Part shown: positions 8,769 through 17,536 of the stretch, piece by piece
How the letters are laid out: the number at the start of each line of letters is the position of its first letter
Position numbering within the stretch: the first letter of the stretch is position 1
Assembly (NCBI RefSeq): GCF_000332135.1
Contig: NZ_KB235896.1
Location: forward strand, 1,375,403-1,439,402
Source: Anabaena sp. PCC 7108
GTDB taxonomy: Bacteria; Cyanobacteriota; Cyanobacteriia; Cyanobacteriales; Nostocaceae
Direction of reading: 5' to 3'
Length of the DNA: 64,000 nucleotides
Position numbers and translations under genes: made by a program
Notes under the pieces: generated by a model
Told to the model about the DNA's origin: nothing
Seen by the model: the letters and a program-made list of their open reading frames with translations, nothing else
Database searches by the model: none

Positions 8769-8944
8769 CAGTTAATGCTTCTAATTCTTCCTCCTGACTC
8801 CTCGATTCTATTCGATAAAAATCCCCCAGCGACCAACTGAGGGAAATTTCACAGAACGCGTACTGACAGCAATCTATCATTAATACTAGAGTACCATATT
8901 TTAGTAACTATGTACTAAGAATTTTTGCCAATTAAACCACTATT

Positions 8945-9871
8945 ATGACCATTATCGTATTCGGCAGTATCAATATAGACTTAGTAGTCACAACACCGCG
9001 CTTACCAGTTCCCGGAGAAACACTAACGGGGAGAGATTTTTTGACAACACCGGGAGGTAAAGGTGCAAATCAAGCCGTAGCACTGGCAAAATTGGGAATT
9101 CCTACCCATATAGTAGGGCGTGTAGGTGGGGATACTTTCGGTGTAGAATTAATTGAAAATTTGCAATCATCAGGCGTAAAAACTGCAAATATCTTCATAG
9201 ATAATAACATTAATTCGGGAGTTGCTATCATCACAGTTGAGGATAGTGGAGAAAATCAAATTATTATTATTCCCGGTGCAAATGGGCGTGTAAATGATGA
9301 AGATGTAAACAGATTATCCCATTTATTACCAGAAGCTACCGCAATACTTTTACAATTAGAAATTCCCATTAATACAGTAGTTGCTGCTGCCAAAGCGGCG
9401 AGAAATGCTAATATTAGCGTCATTCTCGATCCCGCACCGGCACAAACTCATTTTCCAGATGAACTTTACCCCTTAATTGATATTATCACACCCAATGAAC
9501 TAGAAGCAGAAAGGTTGGTGGGTTTTCCTGTAAATGGAGAAGAAACAGCCGCAAAAGCCGCAGGTATTTTATTGCAACGAGGAGTAAAATGTGCAGTGAT
9601 AAAATTGGGTGCAAAAGGCGTTTATTGTGCCAATGCTGAAGAAGCTTTCTTTACACCTGCTTTCCCAGTTCATGCAGTTGATACCGTTGCCGCAGGTGAC
9701 GCTTTTAATGGTGGTTTAGCAGCAGCACTTTTTCAAAAATTGCCTTTACGAACAGCAGTAGTTTGGGGTGCAGCAGCAGGTGCTTTAGCAACAACAAACA
9801 GAGGCGCACAAGCATCACTTCCTGATAGGAAAACTTTTGACGCTTTTTTGCAAGACAAAGGCATTTTATGA
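8945..9871 (+). CDS. rbsK: Ribokinase (PfkB family)
   Basis: Ribokinase phosphorylates D-ribose to ribose 5-phosphate using ATP. The 308 residues show FGSINIDLV at the N-terminus, the GGKGANQAVALAKLG ribose-binding motif (about residues 38-52), the segment VILDPAPAQ, and the PfkB signature DTVAAGDAFNGG (about residues 241-252), which contains the catalytic Asp. NRGAQASLPD near the C-terminus fits the monovalent-cation region. Length is normal. A nucleoside deaminase gene and a nucleoside hydrolase gene follow within 600 bp, so ribose freed from nucleosides is a likely substrate. Confidence 0.93.
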   Translation: MTIIVFGSINIDLVVTTPRLPVPGETLTGRDFLTTPGGKGANQAVALAKLGIPTHIVGRVGGDTFGVELIENLQSSGVKTANIFIDNNINSGVAIITVEDSGENQIIIIPGANGRVNDEDVNRLSHLLPEATAILLQLEIPINTVVAAAKAARNANISVILDPAPAQTHFPDELYPLIDIITPNELEAERLVGFPVNGEETAAKAAGILLQRGVKCAVIKLGAKGVYCANAEEAFFTPAFPVHAVDTVAAGDAFNGGLAAALFQKLPLRTAVVWGAAAGALATTNRGAQASLPDRKTFDAFLQDKGIL

Positions 9872-9998
9872 AATATGTAGGACTTACGTAAACTTATGGA
9901 AAAACGTTCGCGGAGCGTGCCGTCAGGCATACCACAGAGGCACAGAGTTCACAGAGAAAAGAGGCTTTGAGAGATATTTTTCGTAAGTCCTGATATGT

Positions 9999-10430
9999 TT
10001 ATTTACCAATATCCTCATTCCATAATTCTGGTTTTTCTTGAATAAATTCACTCATCATTTGTTCGCATTCATGCAAATTCAAATCTATTACTTCCACACC
10101 ATGAGAAACCATAAATTCTTTTGCACCTGGAAAAGTTGTTGATTCGCCAGCAATTACTTTTTTAATGCCAAACTGTACTACAGCACCAGCACACAAATAG
10201 CATGGCATTAATGTTGAATATAATGTTGTCCCTCTGTAGCTGCCAATTCTGCCAGCATTGCGAAGACAATCAATTTCGGCATGGGTGACAGGATCACCAT
10301 CTTGCACACGTTTGTTGTGTCCTCTGCCGAGAATTTTACCATCTTTGACTAGAATAGAACCAATGGGAATTCCTCCTTCTTGTCTACCTTGTTTTGCTTC
10401 TGTAATAGCAGCTTGCATAAATTCGTCCAT
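9999..10430 (-). CDS. Nucleoside/nucleobase deaminase (CDA fold)
   Basis: The protein has the zinc deaminase motifs THAEIDCLRNAGR (HAE) and LMPCYLCAGAVVQFG (PCxxC), with an N-terminal MDEFMQAAITEAKQGRQEGGIPIGSILV that matches cytosine or guanine deaminase-like enzymes. It removes the amino group from a base such as cytosine or guanine; the exact substrate is not fixed by these motifs. I place the start at the ATG at 10430, giving 143 residues, because GAGGAG lies just upstream of it; an ATG 30 bases earlier would overlap into the neighbouring promoter region. The gene is divergent from a nucleoside hydrolase gene across only 18 bp and convergent with rbsK. Confidence 0.88.
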   Translation of the reverse strand: MDEFMQAAITEAKQGRQEGGIPIGSILVKDGKILGRGHNKRVQDGDPVTHAEIDCLRNAGRIGSYRGTTLYSTLMPCYLCAGAVVQFGIKKVIAGESTTFPGAKEFMVSHGVEVIDLNLHECEQMMSEFIQEKPELWNEDIGK

Positions 10431-10448
10431 TTGTAAATTCTCCTCAAT

Positions 10449-11372
10449 ATGAAAAAACAACTTGTGTTAATGGATCATGATGGCGGTGTAGATGATTATT
10501 TAGCAACTATGCTGTTATTGACAATGGAAGATATCGAACTTCTTGGTATTGTCGTTACTCCAGCAGATTGCTATATTCAATCGGCTGTTAGTGCAACTCG
10601 CAAAATTATAGATTTAATGAAATTCTCTCACATTTCGGTTGCAGAAAGTACAGTGCGCGGAATTAATCCTTTCCCTCGTCTTTATCGTCGTGATTCTATG
10701 ATTGTTGATCATTTACCAATTCTCAATCAACAGGAAAATATCATCACGACTTTGGTTGCAGAAACAGGACAAGATTTTATGGTGCGGGTATTGCAAGAAG
10801 CGCCGGAACCTGTAACATTGATGATAACAGGACCTTTAACGACAATAGCAACTGCATTAGATCAAGCACCGGAAATTGAAACCAAAATTGAAAAGATTAT
10901 TTGGATGGGTGGTGCATTAAATGTTCCTGGTAATGTAGAAAAAAGTATCGAATTAGGACAAGATGGTTCTGCGGAATGGAACGTTTATTGGGATGCAATT
11001 TCAGCCGCGCGGGTATGGAAAACCCAAATTGAAATTATTATGTGTCCTTTGGATTTAACTAACAATGTACCTGTCACATCAGAGTTAGTGCAGAAAATGG
11101 GGAAACAACGACATTATCCTATTTCTGATTTAGCTGGACAATGTTATGCTTTAGTTATTCCCCAAGATTATTACTTTTGGGATGTTCTAGCAACTGCTTA
11201 TCTCGGACATCCAGAATTTTATCAATTGCAAGAATGGGAAACAGAAATTGTCACTAGTGGTGTGAGTCAAGGACGAACAAAAGTAGTCTCAGGTGGCAGA
11301 AAAATTTATGCTATGGATCAAGTAGATAAAAAAGCTTTTTACGATTATATTTTACAGCAGTGGGCGAGGTGA
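10449..11372 (+). CDS. Inosine-uridine preferring nucleoside hydrolase family
   Basis: Family members hydrolyse the N-glycosidic bond of nucleosides to give ribose and a base. The Ca-binding Asp cluster is visible as MDHDGGVDD (about residues 8-16), a slight variant of the usual DTDPGxDD. MITGPLTTIATAL and KIIWMGGALNVPGNV are also conserved. The 307-residue length is normal. The ATG at 10449 has no Shine-Dalgarno sequence; the TCCTC just upstream is the complement of the ribosome site of the divergent deaminase. Together with the deaminase and ribokinase it forms a plausible nucleoside-salvage group. Confidence 0.92.
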   Translation: MKKQLVLMDHDGGVDDYLATMLLLTMEDIELLGIVVTPADCYIQSAVSATRKIIDLMKFSHISVAESTVRGINPFPRLYRRDSMIVDHLPILNQQENIITTLVAETGQDFMVRVLQEAPEPVTLMITGPLTTIATALDQAPEIETKIEKIIWMGGALNVPGNVEKSIELGQDGSAEWNVYWDAISAARVWKTQIEIIMCPLDLTNNVPVTSELVQKMGKQRHYPISDLAGQCYALVIPQDYYFWDVLATAYLGHPEFYQLQEWETEIVTSGVSQGRTKVVSGGRKIYAMDQVDKKAFYDYILQQWAR

Positions 11373-11557
11373 GTCAATCTCACCCGAACTTTATTGACAA
11401 AGTAGTTTTAAAAATTAGGAGAGTGATAGATTATTGCATCAAATCATCACTTGCAGATTCACCAGGATAAAAGTTTAAGTCAAAACCAGATTAACTTGAA
11501 TTAATTATAACTCCCTTCTTCCTCTTTGCGCCTCTGCGCCTCTGCGTGAGAAAAAAA

Positions 11558-12667
11558 TTAAAACGTCACCACACTACGAATAGACTCCCCCCTGTGCATC
11601 AAATCAAAAGCATCATTAATCCTTTCTATCGGCATCACATGAGTAATTAAATCATCAATATTAATCTTTCCATCCATATACCAATCTACTATTTTTGGTA
11701 CATCAGTCCGCCCTCTTGCACCACCAAAAGCCGAACCTTTCCAAACCCTACCAGTCACCAATTGAAACGGACGAGTGCTGATTTCTTTTCCCGCACCAGC
11801 AACACCAATAATGACACTGACACCCCAACCTTTATGACAACATTCTAATGCTTGACGCATAACATTAACATTACCAATACATTCAAAAGAATAGTCAGCA
11901 CCACCTTTTGTTAAATCTACCAAATAAGGAACTAAATCACCTGCAACTTCCTTGGGATTAACAAAATGTGTCATCCCAAACTTTTCAGCTAATTCGCGTT
12001 TATTGGGATTAATATCGACACCAATAATCATATTTGCGCCTACCATTCGCGCCCCTTGGATGACATTTAAACCAATACCACCCAAACCAAAAACTACCAC
12101 ATTTGCGCCTGGTTCTACTTTAGCTGTATAAATAACCGCACCAATACCTGTAGTTACACCACAACCGATATAACAAACTTTATCAAAAGGCGCATCTTCA
12201 CGAATTTTAGCAACGGCGATTTCTGGCAAAACTGTATAATTAGCGAAAGTGGATGTACCCATATAATGGTGAATCATGTCACCACCGATACTAAAACGGC
12301 TAGTACCATCTGGCATTAAACCTCGTCCTTGTGTGCCGCGAATTGCTTGACAGAGATTCGTTTTGAAGCTTAAGCAATAATCACACTGACGACATTCAGG
12401 CGTGTATAAAGGAATTACATGATCTCCTGGTTTTACACTCTTGACATCAGCCCCCACTTCTACAAGTATACCAGCCCCTTCATGTCCTAAAATTGCCGGA
12501 AATAAACCTTCAGGATCATCACCAGAAAGGGTAAAAGCATCAGTATGACAAACCCCACTGGCTTTAATCTCAATTAATACTTCTCCAGCTTGTGGTGCTG
12601 CTAATTGTACGGTTTCAATCGTTAGGGGTTTACCTGCGCTGTAAGCTACTGCTGCTTTGACTTCCAA
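11558..12667 (-). CDS. frmA: S-(hydroxymethyl)glutathione dehydrogenase / class III ADH
   Basis: This zinc alcohol dehydrogenase oxidises the formaldehyde-glutathione adduct and can reduce S-nitrosoglutathione. Over 369 residues it shows the catalytic zinc ligands in [12 protein letters not shown] and GHEGAG, and the structural-zinc lobe [15 protein letters not shown]. The NAD-binding motif [15 protein letters not shown] is present, as is the class III pattern [29 protein letters not shown] and a C-terminus ending in IRSVVTF are typical. It starts at the ATG at 12667. It is transcribed alone, away from avtA. Confidence 0.95.
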   Translation of the reverse strand: MEVKAAVAYSAGKPLTIETVQLAAPQAGEVLIEIKASGVCHTDAFTLSGDDPEGLFPAILGHEGAGILVEVGADVKSVKPGDHVIPLYTPECRQCDYCLSFKTNLCQAIRGTQGRGLMPDGTSRFSIGGDMIHHYMGTSTFANYTVLPEIAVAKIREDAPFDKVCYIGCGVTTGIGAVIYTAKVEPGANVVVFGLGGIGLNVIQGARMVGANMIIGVDINPNKRELAEKFGMTHFVNPKEVAGDLVPYLVDLTKGGADYSFECIGNVNVMRQALECCHKGWGVSVIIGVAGAGKEISTRPFQLVTGRVWKGSAFGGARGRTDVPKIVDWYMDGKINIDDLITHVMPIERINDAFDLMHRGESIRSVVTF

Positions 12668-13015
12668 GATATAGTTCTCCGTATTTGTGAGGATTTACGT
12701 AATTTTATCTCACGCAGAGCCGCAGAGAGGAGATGAGTTTGGAAAGGTTTTGGAGAATATTTTCAATAATTGCTTGTCAAGTGATTCTCTATATAGTACA
12801 TTAGTACCTATTACAAGAGAAATCCCCCACCTTCACAAGTGGGGCTTTATTATTTTTCAGAGTTCTGTAACTGCCAGATTTTGTTAAAATCGCATTCACT
12901 GGTTTAGATTGGTTAAAGGTATTGGCTGTTTTGGCAACTATAATAAACTTGGTATTAGCTGCTATCACCCAATCAACTATCCACTTTTGCGATTATTTAA
13001 GTCTGTAAAAAGCCT
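12668..13015. other. Intergenic region between frmA and avtA
   Basis: These 348 bases carry the promoters of two divergent genes. They include a short CACGCAGAGCCGCAGAGAGG repeat (about 12711-12731) and a hairpin at 12825-12844 (CCCCAC ... GTGGGG followed by CTTTATTATTTTT) that looks like an intrinsic terminator with no gene in front of it. A possible -10 element TATAAT lies near 12940. The hairpin resembles those at the ends of IS200/IS605-type elements, but nothing else of such an element is visible. Confidence 0.5.
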
Positions 13016-14299
13016 ATGAAACCTGCCCTTACTAAAATTGGCGCTCAAATGTCTAACTTAACTGGCGTGAGAGCGATTATGAAAGATATTAACGAAACCC
13101 TCAGAGCAAGTAAGGGACAGGAATTATATAATTTGAGTGCTGGCAATCCGTTGATTTTACCAGAGGTAGAACAGTTATGGCGGGATTGCACCGCAGATTT
13201 ATTAGCTAGTTCTGAATATGGTGAAGTTGTTTGTCGTTATGGTTCTAGTCAAGGTTATTCACCATTAATTGACGCAATTGTCAAGGATTTTAACCAGCGT
13301 TATGGGTTAAGTTTAACTGAGCGTAACATTTTAATCACTGCGGGTAGTCAAACTATCTATTTTTACGCAGCTAATGCTTTTGGTGGATATACTGAAAACG
13401 GCGGTTTAAAAGAAATAGTGTTGCCATTAAGTCCAGATTATACTGGTTATGGTGGTGTTTGTTTATTCCCAGAAGCCTTAGTTGCTTACAAGCCTACTTT
13501 AGATATTGATACAGCTGCACACAGATTTAAATATCGTCCTGATTTTAATCAACTTTCGATTACGGAAAATACTGGTTGTGTGATTTTCTCCCGTCCTTGT
13601 AATCCTACGGGTAATGTTTTAACTAATGATGAGGTGAACAAAATTACTGATTTAGCTGCACCTTATGATGTACCCGTGCTAATTGATTCAGCTTATGCAC
13701 CTCCTTTCCCGGCGTTGAATTTTACAGAAATGACTCCGGTGTTTGGGGAAAATATTCTCCACTGTATGAGTTTATCAAAGGCGGGTTTGCCAGGAGAAAG
13801 AATTGGGGTAGCGATTGGTGATGAGAAGCTAATTCAAGTTTTAGAATGTTTCCAAACCAATGTGGGGATTCATTCTTCTCGATATGGTCAAGCGATCGCT
13901 GCTCGTGCGATAGAATCAGGTACATTAGCGAATATTGCTGAAAATGTAATTCGTCCTTTCTACCAGAAAAAGTTCGATGTGTTAGAAAGCACTTTGGAAG
14001 CAGCGATGCCTAAAAATTTACCTTGGTTTTTACATCGTGGTGAAGGAGCTATTTTTGGTTGGTTATGGTTGCAAGATTTACCTATGACTGATTGGGAATT
14101 TTACCAGGAATTAAAGAAGGTTGGTGTGATTGTTGTTCCTGGTAGTAGTTTCTTTCCTGGTTTAAAAGAAGAGTGGGAACACAAGCATCAATGTCTGCGA
14201 ATTAGTTTAACTGGTAGTGATGAGGATATTACTATCGGTATGCAGCGTTTAGCTAAGGTTGCTGAACGAGTTTATCAAGTTGCGCCTGTGAGTGTGTAA
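13016..14299 (+). CDS. avtA: Valine--pyruvate aminotransferase
   Basis: AvtA is a PLP-dependent class I/II aminotransferase that moves the amino group between valine and pyruvate, linking alanine and branched-chain amino acid pools. The 427 residues begin TKIGAQMSNLTGVRAIMKDI, typical of AvtA. NLSAGNPLILPEVE, RYGSSQGYSPL, FSRPCNPTGNVLT and SLSKAGLPGERIG are present, the last with the Schiff-base Lys. Length is normal. The next gene, rimM, begins 5 bp after the stop, but its 5' end is made of repeat DNA, so a true operon is uncertain. Confidence 0.92.
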   Translation: MKPALTKIGAQMSNLTGVRAIMKDINETLRASKGQELYNLSAGNPLILPEVEQLWRDCTADLLASSEYGEVVCRYGSSQGYSPLIDAIVKDFNQRYGLSLTERNILITAGSQTIYFYAANAFGGYTENGGLKEIVLPLSPDYTGYGGVCLFPEALVAYKPTLDIDTAAHRFKYRPDFNQLSITENTGCVIFSRPCNPTGNVLTNDEVNKITDLAAPYDVPVLIDSAYAPPFPALNFTEMTPVFGENILHCMSLSKAGLPGERIGVAIGDEKLIQVLECFQTNVGIHSSRYGQAIAARAIESGTLANIAENVIRPFYQKKFDVLESTLEAAMPKNLPWFLHRGEGAIFGWLWLQDLPMTDWEFYQELKKVGVIVVPGSSFFPGLKEEWEHKHQCLRISLTGSDEDITIGMQRLAKVAERVYQVAPVSV

Positions 14300-14304
14300 G
14301 AGAA

Positions 14305-14997
14305 ATGAACCGCGAAGACGCAAAGAACGCGAAGAAGAATGTAGGGGCGGGGTCTCCCCGCCCTCCTAAACCTAATCCTAAACCTCTTAACCCAGTCCCT
14401 AGTTCCCAGTCCCCAGTTCCCAATCTTGATGATTGGTTGGAAATTGGTAAAATTGTTTCACCTCAAGGTTTAGTTGGGGAGTTGCGGGTTTATCCTAATA
14501 CTGACTTTCCAGAACGCTTTGAGGAACCGGGAACACGCTGGTTATTACGTCCAGGGGAAACAGAACTACAACAGGTAGAGTTATTAGATGGGCGGTATAT
14601 TGAGAATAAGAATCTTTATGTGATTAAATTGAAGGGAGTAAGCGATCGCCATCAAGCTGAAAATATGCGTGATTGTCGATTTTTTGTCCCAATTAGCGAT
14701 CGCCCACAATTAGACGAAGGTGAATATCATGTTTTAGACTTGATAGGATTGCAAGTCTTCATGCAGGAATCTGGTCAATTTGTGGGAACAGTGGTGGATT
14801 TATTACCTTCAGGTCATGATTTATTAGAAGTACAATTAGATCCAGCTTTTGCAACTAATAAAGAAGAACCAGCAACGGAAAAAGAACGAAAAAACGTTTT
14901 AATTCCTTTTGTTATGGAAATTGTTCCTGTTGTAGATTTAGAAACCCGTCGAGTTGAAATTACTCCTCCCCCCGGTTTGTTGTCAATTAATGATTAG
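14305..14997 (+). CDS. rimM: 16S rRNA processing protein RimM with repeat-derived N-terminus
   Basis: RimM helps mature the head of the 30S subunit and binds protein S19. The core starts around residue 41 with DDWLEIGKIVSPQGLVGELR and continues with VYPNTDFPERFEEPG, VKLKGVSDRHQAENMRDC and the PRC-barrel part GEYHVLDLIGLQV ... HDLLEVQ, ending IPFVMEIVPVVDLETRRVEITPPPGLL. The first 40 residues (NREDAKNAKK..., then Pro-rich PKPNPKPLNPVPSSQSPVPN) are translations of intergenic repeats and have no counterpart in the family. The true start may be the TTG at the Leu of DWLEIG, or translation may run through the repeats from the ATG at 14305. Confidence 0.9.
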   Translation: MNREDAKNAKKNVGAGSPRPPKPNPKPLNPVPSSQSPVPNLDDWLEIGKIVSPQGLVGELRVYPNTDFPERFEEPGTRWLLRPGETELQQVELLDGRYIENKNLYVIKLKGVSDRHQAENMRDCRFFVPISDRPQLDEGEYHVLDLIGLQVFMQESGQFVGTVVDLLPSGHDLLEVQLDPAFATNKEEPATEKERKNVLIPFVMEIVPVVDLETRRVEITPPPGLLSIND

Positions 14998-15160
14998 ATA
15001 ATTGTAGGTTGGGTTGACACAAGGAAACCCAACATTTTTAGTTTTTCTGGTTGGTATTTTTGCAGAATATTTTTTTACAAACCACTCCAGACACAGAGAA
15101 CACAGAGATTATTAGATAATTTGTTATGGAAGGTTTAGTATTCCTAAATAAAACAAAAAT

Positions 15161-15178
15161 AGTCGGTTTTAACCGACT
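15161..15178 (+). terminator. Terminator after rimM
   Basis: An 8-bp stem (AGTCGGTT ... AACCGACT) with a two-base loop is followed by TTTAGC. It lies about 160 bp downstream of rimM and upstream of the converging Uma2 gene. The T tract is short, so efficiency is uncertain. Confidence 0.55.
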
Positions 15179-15271
15179 TTAGCTATTAGACTCTTAATTT
15201 ATTCCCTGGCTTTTATGATTGCCTTTTATTCCCTGGCTTTTATGACTAAACTCCAACCTCTATAAATCCTT

Positions 15272-16069
15272 CTAAATTTCATCAGGATTAATACCTAACT
15301 CACGCAACCTTTGGGCTAATATTTCCGCTTTTCTTTTCGCTGCACTTGCTTCTTGTTCAGCAAAAATAGCCCTTTCTGTCGCAGCAGCAACTTCCTCTGT
15401 TGGTTCAGGAATTAATTCTCCTTCGAGAGTAAACCACCTTAGCCACAATTTAAAAACCCCTCGAAATGTACCTTCCCACAATCCTAAACTTAACCCTAAT
15501 TCTGGCATTTCTAAACGATTTTCAATCAAATTCATCGGTTCATAATGACCACCAACTAAATGAAATGCGCGGAGTTCATTGGTATAGCGACTGAAAACAA
15601 TATAATAAGGAATGCGTAAAATACGTTCATAAACTTCCCATTTTGTCGGAGGTTTATCTTTTTGACTTTCCTTATTACCTAAATCTTCATCTTCTGTACC
15701 CGGAGATAATAATTCAACTACTACAAAAGGATCTATTTTTTCTTGCCAAGTCACATAACTTAAACGTAAATCTTCACCTCTATATAACCTGGAAACTCCA
15801 ACCACACCAAACCAATCTGGACGTTTATACCATAAAGGATGTTCAAGATCATAGTAAAGATTCAAATCAGCAGCACTATAAACAAGTTCTGGACTCCAGT
15901 TTAGAGGTTGAAAGGTTAGGTATAAAAGTAAAGGTTGTAAAAAATGAAATTCGTCTGGCAAACCTTTTTCCTCTGGATTTTCGCTAGGTAAATCATACAT
16001 TGTCGGTAGGCTTTCCCAAGGGGGAAGGGGTGGTTCTGATTGAGAAATTAGAGGAGGGGAAAAGGTCAT
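15272..16069 (-). CDS. Uma2 family (DUF820) putative restriction endonuclease
   Basis: This 265-residue protein has the Uma2/DUF820 fold: DLNLYYDLEHPLWYKRPDWFGVVG supplies a PDxxxV-like acidic site, and DPFVVVELLSPGTEDEDLG supplies the ExLSPxT segment of this PD-(D/E)xK-type domain, followed by KWEVYERILRIPYYIVFSRY. The C-terminal 60 residues form a charged Ala- and Glu-rich helix ending QRLRELGINPDEI, which is common in cyanobacterial members. These families are multiplied in cyanobacteria, and their biological role is unknown. A second, more distant member is at 23306-23899. Confidence 0.88.
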   Translation of the reverse strand: MTFSPPLISQSEPPLPPWESLPTMYDLPSENPEEKGLPDEFHFLQPLLLYLTFQPLNWSPELVYSAADLNLYYDLEHPLWYKRPDWFGVVGVSRLYRGEDLRLSYVTWQEKIDPFVVVELLSPGTEDEDLGNKESQKDKPPTKWEVYERILRIPYYIVFSRYTNELRAFHLVGGHYEPMNLIENRLEMPELGLSLGLWEGTFRGVFKLWLRWFTLEGELIPEPTEEVAAATERAIFAEQEASAAKRKAEILAQRLRELGINPDEI

Positions 16070-16137
16070 AAATAAATTAAAATAAATTTTGCTTTCTTAA
16101 CTCATAGTTTAACAAATATTATGAACCATGAACAACA

Positions 16138-16169
16138 AGATCCTCGCTTTATTTAAAAAATGAGGATCT
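16138..16169. terminator. Hairpin between two minus-strand genes
   Basis: An 8-bp perfect stem (AGATCCTC ... GAGGATCT) surrounds a 16-base A/T-rich loop, just after the dienelactone hydrolase-like gene on the minus strand. It is a plausible terminator for that gene. Confidence 0.5.
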
Positions 16170-16179
16170 ATGTTTATAA

Positions 16180-16920
16180 TTACTTTCTAAATTTATGTTC
16201 TAAGAAAGCGATAATTTCCCCCCAAGCTGAAGTAGCAGCAACAGCATCATAACGATAACCATCATCTCTCATAAAAGTATGTTCCGCTTCATAACAGAAA
16301 AATTGATGAGGTGTTTTTGCTGTTTCCAAAGAATTAATTATAGTATGTCGGTCATTTTCAGAAATATGCGGATCTTGAGTTCCGAAAATTAACAACATTT
16401 CTCCTTTAATTTCCTCAAATCTGTGAATAGTATCCGCTACACCTTTACCTAATTTCCCGCTAGGAATACCTGTAGGATAACAAGAAACACAAGCTTTTAT
16501 TTCATTTTCAAAAGCAGCGCGAAAAGCTAAATGTCCACCAATACAAAAACCCAAAGTACCGATTTTATCAGCAATAATTGAATTGTCATTTTTGAGAAAA
16601 TCAATTACCGCGCGAGTATCAGCATCATATTCAGATATTAACGTGCGTCGTGCATCATCATTACCACGCATTCTCCCAAGATCATTAGGTTCAATTACAG
16701 AACCCACAGGTTCAATGCGGTGAAAAATTTCCGGTGCTGCGACAACATAACCAAATCCCGCTAAATAATTAACTAAGCGAATTATGGCATCACCTAATTG
16801 ATAAATATCACTGTAAAAAACAATTCCTGGATATTTACCCTCTGGTTTAGGAGATGCGACATAAACCCGCATTAAACTATCATCTACTCTTAAGTCAATA
16901 TTGCGTTTAACGATTTGCAT
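16180..16920 (-). CDS. Dienelactone hydrolase family protein
   Basis: This 246-residue alpha/beta hydrolase carries the dienelactone hydrolase nucleophile motif GFCIGGHLAFRA, with Cys in place of Ser. An Asp lies in FGTQDPHIS and a His in EAEHTFMRDD, which complete the Cys-Asp-His triad. The N-terminal RVYVASPKPEGKYPGIVFYSDIYQ matches the family as well. There is no signal peptide, so it is cytoplasmic. Known members open lactone rings, but many bacterial ones have no assigned substrate, and I cannot choose one here. Confidence 0.9.
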   Translation of the reverse strand: MQIVKRNIDLRVDDSLMRVYVASPKPEGKYPGIVFYSDIYQLGDAIIRLVNYLAGFGYVVAAPEIFHRIEPVGSVIEPNDLGRMRGNDDARRTLISEYDADTRAVIDFLKNDNSIIADKIGTLGFCIGGHLAFRAAFENEIKACVSCYPTGIPSGKLGKGVADTIHRFEEIKGEMLLIFGTQDPHISENDRHTIINSLETAKTPHQFFCYEAEHTFMRDDGYRYDAVAATSAWGEIIAFLEHKFRK

Positions 16921-17065
16921 TTTTCGTTTTTTGGTAATGTGTTAATTTGTAATTCTTCAGATTTAATAATAATCAGTAAGTTTTCCCAGAATACCTGTTT
17001 TTGTAAAGAATCTAGGGATCTCTGAGTTATGATATACAGAGACAGGGTTATAAAAGCAACATCTT

Positions 17066-17128
17066 ATGATTGGTACTATCCTCCGTCAACGTTACAAGAT
17101 TATCAAAGAACTAGTAATGATTTATTAA
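17066..17128 (+). pseudogene. Remnant of a serine/threonine protein kinase start
   Basis: The ATG at 17066 opens a 20-codon frame reading MIGTILRQRYKIIKEL before a stop at 17126-17128. This is the characteristic N-terminus of cyanobacterial Hanks-type kinases (a GRY/QRY-xIIxxLG start), cut off just before the Gly-rich ATP loop. What follows is unrelated. I interpret it as the debris of a deleted kinase gene. Because it is short, chance similarity is not excluded. Confidence 0.55.
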
Positions 17129-17209
17129 AGCAATTGGGGAGTTAAAATTAGGTCAAAATGTGGAATATTAATAATATAAAACACATAATTTTCAGGAGTC
17201 TCTAAATTA

Positions 17210-17536
17210 GTGTCTGAAAAAATCCATTCCAGATATGCGGATGGAACACCAGTTTATCAAAGTCAAAGACCTCCCAGATTTGGTGAACCTATAGCCGATC
17301 CTTTAGCACAAGCAGCCCATTCCAGATTAAGATGGGATCAATACCATCAAAGAATTTATCAAGCTAGAGAATTTGATACTAATGGTCAGCCAGTGCGAGA
17401 TATTGACTTTACCAGTCCTACATATCCTAATGGTACACCCCGCCCTGATCATTTACCACCGCCTCATCAACATCTTTGGCTTGCTAATATAACAGGTGGT
17501 ATTCCCAACCGTAGTAAACAACCACAACCTCTATGA
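17210..17536 (+). CDS. Small His-rich protein, possible toxin domain
   Basis: This 108-residue protein starts with a GTG, 11 bases after CAGGAG. It has no signal peptide. It contains LRWDQYHQRIYQAREFD, then PVRDIDFTSPTYPNG and PRPDHLPPPHQHLW. The packed Arg, Asp and His residues and the RDIDFT and PxxHxH patterns recall the small nuclease-like domains found at the ends of polymorphic toxins, but I cannot assign a family. The stop overlaps the next start by 4 bases (ATGA), so the two are translationally coupled. A HigA-like antitoxin gene follows as third gene. A toxin role is inference from size, composition and context. Confidence 0.6.
   Translation: MSEKIHSRYADGTPVYQSQRPPRFGEPIADPLAQAAHSRLRWDQYHQRIYQAREFDTNGQPVRDIDFTSPTYPNGTPRPDHLPPPHQHLWLANITGGIPNRSKQPQPL

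Noticed and set aside
12889-13011. Plus-strand frame reading VKIAFTGLDWLKVLAVLATI and on, with a membrane-helix look
   Set aside because: It lacks a start codon in good context, follows a stop closely and overlaps the likely avtA promoter. The hydrophobic run may be chance in AT-rich DNA.
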